NCBI RefSeq assembly: GCF_000220395.1 | Contig: NW_004086856.1 | Span: 1-27,201, forward strand | DNA length: 27,201 nt | Reading direction: 5' to 3' | Source: Ichthyophthirius multifiliis | Taxonomy: Eukaryota; Ciliophora; Oligohymenophorea; Hymenostomatida | Shown here: piece by piece, positions 20,381 to 27,201 of the stretch | How the letters are laid out: every line of letters starts with the position of its first letter | How positions within the stretch are numbered: the first letter of the stretch is position 1 | The notes under the pieces: generated by a model | Databases searched by the model: none | What the model saw: the letters and a program-made list of their open reading frames with translations, nothing else | Told to the model about the DNA's origin: nothing | Made by a program: the position numbers and the translations under genes

Positions 20381-21554
20381 ATAAAAAATTTATATTATAT
20401 TATAAATAGTTATTATTTTATTTTATTTGAACAAATATTAAATTTAAATTAATATTAAAAATATAAATTCAATTTAGTAAAATAATGTGTAAATTACATT
20501 TAAAAAAATATTATTTCAATTTATTTTTTATAATTAAATCAAAAATTTATATGTGTATTTAATAAAATACATTTTTATACTAAACTAAGTGCATAAAATT
20601 CATTTTACATTTAATATTATTATAATTTAATAGGAATCATTGGAATTTTTACTAATAAGAAATAAACATATATTTTCAAAATAATATTATAAAACAAATA
20701 AATATACGAATATCAATAACTAATAAAAATAATAGAAAAATTAGTTTTTATTCATAATAATTATTGATATTTATTATCTTCCTATATATATTAATGCAAA
20801 AAATTGTTAAGTAAATTCAAACATAAAAATAATATAAGATTTAAAATATAAAAAGATTTTATTTTTATATCCAATAAATTTTATATTTCTATGCTTGAAA
20901 GCAAAATATTGTTTTTTTAGAAAATTATTAAAATAAATATTTATTATTTATCATAGTATTTTTTTATATTATTTATTTTATACAAAATATATTATCTGCA
21001 AATGTAAAAATAAATAAATATTTTTTTTTCAGAAAATTTGACGATTATATTTTGCTTTAAATATTAGGTATTTTATTTATAAAATATATTTTAGTAATTT
21101 AAAATATAATTTTTGTTTATAATTTGTGAAGTTCTTATTTTATATTTCAACTTTTATTTAAACATTTCATTTATTAATTTGTTTAATTTCCTTTAAAACA
21201 TTGTTTTATTCTTAATAGTTGTAAAAATATATGTTATATTACCATTTATTTTATAAAAAAAATAAGGAATTTTCAAATTCTAAAGTTCATTTTTATTCTA
21301 ATTAAAGAACATAATTAATTAATTAACTATTCAGGCAATTTTGCCTATTTCATGAAATTAATTAAAAAAAATATATATTTATAATTTAATGAATATTTTA
21401 AACATAATTTTAAATTAATATTATATCAATTATATTTATAAAGTGACTTTAGTTAAAATAATTAGACAATAATTTTGATTATAATATGATTGAAGAAAAT
21501 TTTAATTTATTTGCAAGAAAAAATTACTTATTACTTTTTCTGTTTTTAATATTT
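20381..21554. other. AT-rich non-coding stretch
   Basis: About 1.2 kb with no convincing gene. A 154-codon frame at 20891-21355 is TGA-free but hydrophobic and compositionally like background. A small hairpin sequence (aggcaattttgcct, near 21333-21346) is the only notable local structure. Confidence 0.6.
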
Positions 21555-21887
21555 TCATAATTTTAATTATTTTAAAGGCGTATATGAAATTTATGTACTT
21601 ATAAATATTTTTAATTAAAGAATTTTATTTTAAAGTTTATAAAATACTTATTTTTAATTCATAATATCAGTTATATAATTCTCATATACACTTATTTGCC
21701 TAATTATTTCCCCTTCTTATTATTTTTCTTTTCTTAGATTTAACCAAATCACTCTCTTAAAAAATGTATTTATTTATTTAATTAAGATATTTATATCATA
21801 AATAAATATAAAATAAAATAAAAATATTTTTAAATAATTAATTAATTTTAAAATTATTTTTTTATTTGGATAAATCGCATAAAAAAT
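21555..21887 (-). CDS. possible coding exon, 5' end unresolved
   Basis: A minus-strand frame ending at TGA 21555-21557 reads as a plausible protein over about 65 residues (LRKEKQQEGEIIRQISVYEN, then ITDIMNQKQVFYKLQNK). Further upstream the frame stays open to 21887 but becomes AT-rich and hydrophobic. Beyond an in-frame TGA at 21888-21890 the same frame again looks coding (QNSQISSYRDDWAQI). There is no good GT donor between the two pieces. It may be a terminal exon of an unresolved gene or a decaying copy. No family recognised. Confidence 0.33.
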
Positions 21888-22251
21888 TCAAATCTATGCC
21901 CAATCATCTCTATAAGAACTGATTTGAGAATTTTAAGAATAATGCACCAATACATATTTTAAATAATTTTATATTTTACATTTTATTTCTTATTAATATT
22001 TTTAAAATTTATATTAATATTTAGTTATATTGCTTTTTTTTATATAATCTTTATTTAAAAACTCAAAAACAGTCAAGATAAATTAATAAAGGCCTATTTT
22101 TTGATTTTGCATTTAAAATTTTTTACAGAAAATATAAAAAAAACACTACGAATAAATAATAATTGATTAAGTTTTTATTTTAAGCTTCAATATAAATTTT
22201 AATTTTTTGGTTTTTTAGATTTTTTTTCAATATAAAAGTTTTACAACTAAG
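21888..22251. other. spacer with short GC-elevated island
   Basis: The first ~70 bp (to about 21955) have raised G+C and read as SSYRDDWAQI on the minus strand; the remainder is A+T-rich without coding signal. Confidence 0.45.
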
Positions 22252-22560
22252 ATGAGCTACCCATCTAAAAATATGTTTTACAAATATAATATATTTTTAA
22301 AATTAAAATTACAAAACAATTATAATTAAAAAGAAAATGAAATGAAGAATATACTTTTTAAATAATTATTATTAAAAGAAATAATGGGTTTATTAATAAT
22401 ATTTAATAATTAAAAAATAATTATTTTTACATTTATATTTTTTATTTTTTTTATAACTTAATACTTAGTTGTATAGATGTATTGGATAAATATTATAATT
22501 AAAAGTTTATTTTATAAATTTTTTTCAAATGTTATATGCAATTTTTTTATATATATATGA
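22252..22560 (+). CDS. possible small membrane protein (102 aa)
   Basis: An ATG-to-TGA frame beginning MSYPSKNMFYKYNIFLKLKL, with a charged helix-like segment (NQKENEMKNILFKQLLLKEI) and a hydrophobic segment (IIIFTFIFFIFFI). No intron is needed. The second half is close to background composition and a chance frame of this length is quite possible. No homologue recognised. Confidence 0.33.
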
Positions 22561-22926
22561 CCATTTTTTATTTTTAAATGAAGCTACAAAATTGTAAATC
22601 TTAATTTTTTTGATAAAAATCAATTTAAAAATCTTCTATTTAAAAAAATAAGTTTATAGTAAACCAATTTAATCATTTTTTTGTAATTATTTAATTTTTA
22701 AAGGAAATTTTTTACATTGTTAATGTTAAGTAAATTTGTTACTTTTTTAGTTTACATGTATTGAAATATTTTTTTTTAAAATAAAATGAAATAAATTTTT
22801 CTGTTGTATATTTATTTAAAGTAATAAAAAAATATATATAAATTTATCAAATAAGGATGAACTAAATTATGAATATATGAATTATATATAATGATTTTTT
22901 TATAAAATAATGAAAATATAAACTCA
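22561..22926. other. 3' flank of the cysteine-rich gene
   Basis: A+T-rich spacer with no coding frame or repeat that stands out. Confidence 0.6.
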
Positions 22927-25900
22927 TCAATAAATAATAGCTTACAAGATACAGAAAATAATCAAATAATATTCTATTAAAAGACTATATTTACTTAATT
23001 ATTAAGTCTCCTATTGTTTATCACTAACTGCATTAGTTGATTTTTTTTTTCCAAAAACAGCAAAATAGAAGTTCTTTTTTTATTTTTAATTTTCAGTATT
23101 TAATCTTCTGACTCTTCCAGTTGGCTAAACTAATAAACTAACTTACAAAGTAGCTTCTTAAGCAGGCTCCATTAGTTCACATTAAATGAAAAGATTTCCA
23201 AGTTAATTAGCATTAGAGGCATTAGTGTTAAGTGAACATAATTAAGTATAATCCATGACAATATCATCTCCTTTAAAAACAACTTTTTAAAGTTATAATT
23301 ATTTAGAGTAGGAATTATCTTTAAGCCAAATATGAATGAAAATAGATTCTCCTACTTTAAAAACGGTTCCTTTAATTTCTTGCTAACAAGTTTAGTCTTA
23401 ACAAATTCTTCCAGAAGTGTCCAAATCTGCTATAATAACACATTCTTAACCTGGTTCACATCCGTCTGTAATCTATTTTGAAATGTCAAAAGAAAAAAAT
23501 TGCACTACTTCTCTACCTGTATAAACGGAAACATTAAATTTATGTTGCCTTAGAAATTTTCTAGAATGACCCATTTCTAAAGCAAATTCTAATAATTGGT
23601 AAATGTGCTTAGTTTCAGAAAAATTTGTTTAGGATGCCAGTTAAAATACGTCTATTAGTTTTATTCTTATCAATAATTCATAAGGATTTTTTTATGTGAA
23701 GTAATCTTGTTTTAAAATCTCGAATTTTTGACTATTTTCTGTCTTTATTTCTAAAATAGTTTTTAATTTCTCAATACATTATTATGATATTTTAGTTCTT
23801 TATATGTCTAAACTAACATTTACTTATATATAATTGATTCCTTTTTAATCTACGAAAAGATCACAATCTGCTATGACAATAACTTATGTAATGTATTTGA
23901 AAATTTCGAGTTCGCATTAATCGATTTGGGATCCTATATTTTCCATTACGCAAATTTTTTTGACAGAATCTAGATAATAATTTTCTTTGCAGGAACAAAA
24001 TTTCTATAGGACGATTTAAGCATTTTCGTCTTTACATTTAACGCATATACCTTATTAACAAATACATGATTCATGACATTTTGTAGGAGAAGTGCAAATT
24101 TATAAACAAGAATCATTTATGGAAACCTAAAAAAGGTTGGGTTCGCAAAAACACAATTTTTAATTCTGCAAAAGCTCATCAGAGCATGTTTATATGCATG
24201 AAAATCCTTCTTTTAATTAAAGTAAATTACCATTTTCACATTTACAATATGTTTGAGGAGAAGGGCATTATTCGGAGCAAGATTATTCTAATGAAATTTT
24301 TATATAAGATTCTTCACATAGACATTGCTAAGAAATTTATGAAGTAATTTCGTTTTCTAAGCATACTTAAGTACATGTAAAATTTTAAGGACGTTCAAAA
24401 AAAGAACCAGAGCATTAACAGAAAGATTTTATAGGATAAAGCTATAAACACTTATCGGTACAGGTTTCACCTTTTGTTATGTAAAAAGGAGACGAATTAC
24501 CTCCACATGTGCAATAATTATCATAATCTTCTATTTATGTGATTTAAATACAACTAAGAGGGCATTAAGTACCTTAAATAGGTTATATAGTGCCTTAACA
24601 GGAACATACAATTTTAGGTGGATATTTTAAAATGCATTATTAAGAACAATCTAATAATTAGGAAATTAAAAAAGGTTAACCACGTCTACATTAACACATT
24701 TAATTTTCCTCTTAAATATCATAACAATATTAATCACAAGTTTAATAAAAAGGAATATTAAATATTTACCCTAAACAATTACAGGAATATGTTTATGAAC
24801 AAAAAACTTAACAAGATTATTAAGAAGTAATATAAAAAGTTAAAAAATCACATAAACAAGCAACTGTTGGAGTTAATTATAATTCGCATTAAATAGAACA
24901 TTCTTAAGAAGTTTTAATATCTTTAAGAGTTATTAAAGATTCATCTTAAATACATTAACATTCATAATCAGGTGGGTTGTTTTTTACATCATCACAGAAT
25001 TTAGGACAGCTATCGCTTTCGCTTTCAGGAATATCGAATTCTTCACCATCACACAAGCAATTAGTAAGCGAAGGAAACTCTGTTTTACATTTTTATGTAC
25101 ATTCTTTTTATTCTTTTATTTCACTAAAAACAATCATTTAATCATTTTAAACACACTAGCATTCATAATCAGGTGGGTTTTTTTTTACATCATCACAGAA
25201 TTTAGGACAGCTATCGCTTTCGCTTTCAGGAATATCGAATTCTTCACCATCACACAAGCAATAGTAAGCGAAGGAAACTCTGTTTTACATTTTTATTTAC
25301 ATTCTTTTTATTCTTTTATTTCACTAAAAACAATGATTTAATCATTTTAAACACACTAGCATTCATAATCAGGTGGGTTGTTTTTTACATCATCACAGAA
25401 TTTAGGACAGCTATCGCTTTCGCTTTCAGGAATATCGAATTCTTCACCATCACACAAGCAATTAGTAAGCGAAGGAAACTCTGTTGTACATTTTTATGTA
25501 CATTCTTTTTATTCTTTTATTTCACTAAAAACAATCATTTAATCATTTTATACGCACTAGCATTCATAATCAGGTGGGTTGTTTTTTACATCATCACAGA
25601 ATTTAGGACAGCTATCGCTTTCGCTTTCAGGAATATCGAATTCTTCACCATCACACAAGCAATTAGTAAGCGAAGGAAACTCTGTTTTACATTTTTATTT
25701 ACATTCTTTTTATTCTTTTATTTCACTAAAAACAATCATTTAATCATTTTAAACACACTAGCATTCGTAATCAGGAGGATTTTTTTTTACATCATCACAG
25801 AATTTAGGACAGCTATCGCTTTCGCTTTCAGGAATATCGAATTCTTCACCATCACACAAGCAATTAGTAAGCGAAGGAAACTCTGTTTTACATTTTTATG

Positions 25901-26732
25901 TACATTCTTTTTATTCTTTTATTTCACTAAAAACAATCATTTAATCATTTTAAACACACTAGCATTCATAATCAGGTGGGTTGTTTTTTACATCATCACA
26001 GAATTTAGGACAGCTATCGCTTTCGCTTTCAGGAATATCGAATTCTTCACCATCACACAAGCAATTAGTAAGCGAAGGAAACTCTGTTTTACATTTTTAT
26101 GTACATTCTTTTTATTCTTTTATTTCACTAAAAACAATCATTTAATCATTTTAAACACACTAGCATTCATAATTTTATTATTATTAAGCTTTTTCTTGAC
26201 ATATTTAATCGCATTATTCATTTTAATTTATTATAAACTCTTCACCATCTTCACATAAACAATACTATTGACTAGGATATTTTTCGTCACAATTTTTTTA
26301 ACAATCTTGTTCATTTTTCACATCTTCTAACAAGAAAACTTTATCTTTTGAATCACATAAACATTAAAAGAATTTATCTCCTTTTTCTATAGCTATTTTG
26401 CATTATTCATCACAATTTTAATTTCCTAAAGCTATTATATCTATATTATTATTACATGTACATACTTTTTCAATTGGAAACAAAGAATCACATTTTCTAT
26501 TACATTCTGATTAGTTTGTTATTTCTTCTAATAAAATTGATTTGTTCTCATAATAGCATTAACATCTAAAAGTTTATTTATTTTAAAGAATATCACATTC
26601 ATAATTACATTTCTAATCATTTTAAATATAAATTGTTTTGTTTATTAATGGGCATTCACATTAGTAAGTATCATAATGGGGTTAAGTATTTGTTATTATA
26701 ATAAAAAGAGATAACAATAAATACATTTTCAT
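22927..26732 (-). CDS. secreted cysteine-rich repeat surface protein (about 1268 aa)
   Basis: A single minus-strand reading in ciliate code, ATG 26732 to TGA 22927-22929 (followed directly by a second TGA). It is intact except for a one-base slip inside the repeat array. It starts MKMYLLLSLFIIITNTQ, a signal peptide. Residues ~20-930 are a chain of cysteine modules of the form C-x3-C-x(9-12)-C-x-C followed by a 14-20 residue spacer, for example CDEKYPSQQYCLCEDGEEF. Six near-identical 67-aa double modules occupy residues ~190-591, and diverged modules flank them. Residues ~931-1268 form a distinct domain with few Cys and mixed beta-like sequence (VGESIFIHIWLKDNSYSK, VVFKGDDIVMDY). An RVRR motif follows, then a C-terminal hydrophobic tail (YYLIIFCILQAIIY) that could be a GPI-attachment signal or a membrane anchor. 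A surface-coat or cyst-wall role is inferred. It is reminiscent of Cys-rich ciliate surface antigens, but the spacing differs from the i-antigen pattern as I recall it. Confidence 0.85.
24961..26165 (-). repeat. six tandem 201-bp coding repeats
   Basis: Unit starts on the plus strand are 24961, 25162, 25362, 25563, 25764 and 25965. Spacing is 201 bp except for the unit at 25162, which is 200. Units differ from each other at roughly zero to five positions. Each encodes 67 aa with eight cysteines, including DGEEFDIPESESDSCPKFC and EQKECTQKCKTEFPS. Both flanks diverge sharply into older, dissimilar modules. The pattern indicates recent amplification or gene conversion. Confidence 0.96.
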
Positions 26733-27201
26733 TTTTTTTATAATAATTTATTTTTAATATTTTTATAATTTTCTCTTTAATTTATAAATGTTTAATTTGA
26801 TTATAATATAAAAAATTTATAATAAATTATAAATATTTATTATAAACAATAAATATATTTCTTAAATGAAAAAACTGATTATTTTGAAATTAAAAAAAAC
26901 TTCTATCTATAACAAATTTATTTATAATAATTTCTATAAAAATAACTTTTGTATACATATTATTATAATTATATTTATATAAATTAAAATTAATATCTTT
27001 TTGAAAAAACATAAAACTTTAAATATAATAATAATTTATAGAAAATATAAATATTTATAAAAATATTTCTTTATAATATCTGATTTAATATATAATTATT
27101 TTTTAACTTATAATTTTTTCTTTGTTATATAAACATATATTTTACTTTTCATATGATTTATTTTATTTTCTTATATTTTTTTAAACCCTATAAAAATAAA
27201 A
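26733..27201. other. upstream region of the cysteine-rich gene
   Basis: Very AT-rich sequence upstream of the minus-strand cysteine-rich protein gene, expected to hold its promoter. No coding frame, telomeric repeat or clear motif is seen up to the window edge. Confidence 0.6.

Noticed and set aside
20891-21355. 154-codon plus-strand frame from ATG to TGA
   Set aside because: Its composition matches background and it reads as mostly hydrophobic residues. With only TGA as stop, such frames are expected by chance in ~90% A+T DNA.
24961-26165. CRISPR-like or satellite array
   Set aside because: The 201-bp units have no spacers and encode an open cysteine-rich frame continuous with the gene on both sides.
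1-27201. tRNA or rRNA genes
   Set aside because: No T-loop consensus (GTTCRANNC) with a matching cloverleaf and no conserved rRNA segment was found by eye; a covariance-model scan would be needed to exclude divergent ones.
1-27201. Telomeric repeats, transposons or virus-like elements
   Set aside because: No CCCCAA/TTGGGG tracts, no terminal inverted repeats around coding sequence, and no transposase, reverse transcriptase, integrase or capsid-like motifs were seen in any translated frame examined.

Overview
The window is a stretch of ciliate nuclear DNA, most likely from an oligohymenophorean with an extremely AT-rich genome. Ichthyophthirius is a reasonable guess, but the sequence alone does not fix the genus. 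The key observation is the genetic code. Every recognisable gene has TAA and TAG in frame and ends at TGA. In the one gene with clear homologues, proteasome subunit beta-3, TAA falls where other eukaryotes have glutamine (the FQK and DVQT motifs). Under the standard code the window looks almost empty; with TAA/TAG = Gln and TGA as the only stop it holds about nine well-supported genes. Introns are GT-AG and mostly very short (23-54 nt), with a few longer AT- or repeat-filled ones.

Layout, left to right. (1) 1-1302, minus: N- and Q-rich helical protein running off the left edge. (2) 1412-3113, minus: 536-aa coiled-coil protein with a polyglutamine tract. (3) 3765-4492, minus: small four-exon gene, about 200 aa. 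(4) 5383-9451, plus: coiled-coil protein of about 1000 aa in nine exons. (5) 10032-12035, plus: single-exon 667-aa protein of unknown family. (6) 12.0-14.6 kb: AT desert with one small possible coding island. (7) 14609-16131, plus: 469-aa Asn/Gln-rich protein with a duplicated 44-aa unit and a C-terminal membrane anchor. (8) 16.1-18.7 kb: mostly non-coding, with three weak coding candidates. (9) 18798-19514, minus: PSMB3, 205 aa, three exons. (10) 20183-20380, plus: 65-aa single-pass membrane protein. (11) 20.4-22.9 kb: AT desert with two weak candidates. (12) 22927-26732, minus: about 1268-aa secreted cysteine-rich protein with six near-identical tandem 201-bp (67-aa) repeats, a long C-terminal domain and a hydrophobic tail.

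The genes do not form an operon or obvious pathway. Three neighbouring genes (2, 4 and probably 1) encode coiled-coil proteins of the kind common in ciliate cytoskeleton and cortex. PSMB3 is housekeeping. The large cysteine-rich protein is the most distinctive item: its architecture (signal peptide, Cys modules, long C-terminal domain, RVRR site, hydrophobic tail) suggests a cell-surface or cyst-wall protein, and its repeat array looks recently expanded or homogenised.

All exon structures were derived by hand from frame continuity, GT-AG sites and conservation where available. Homopolymer runs are frequent, and some apparent frameshifts may be sequencing errors.
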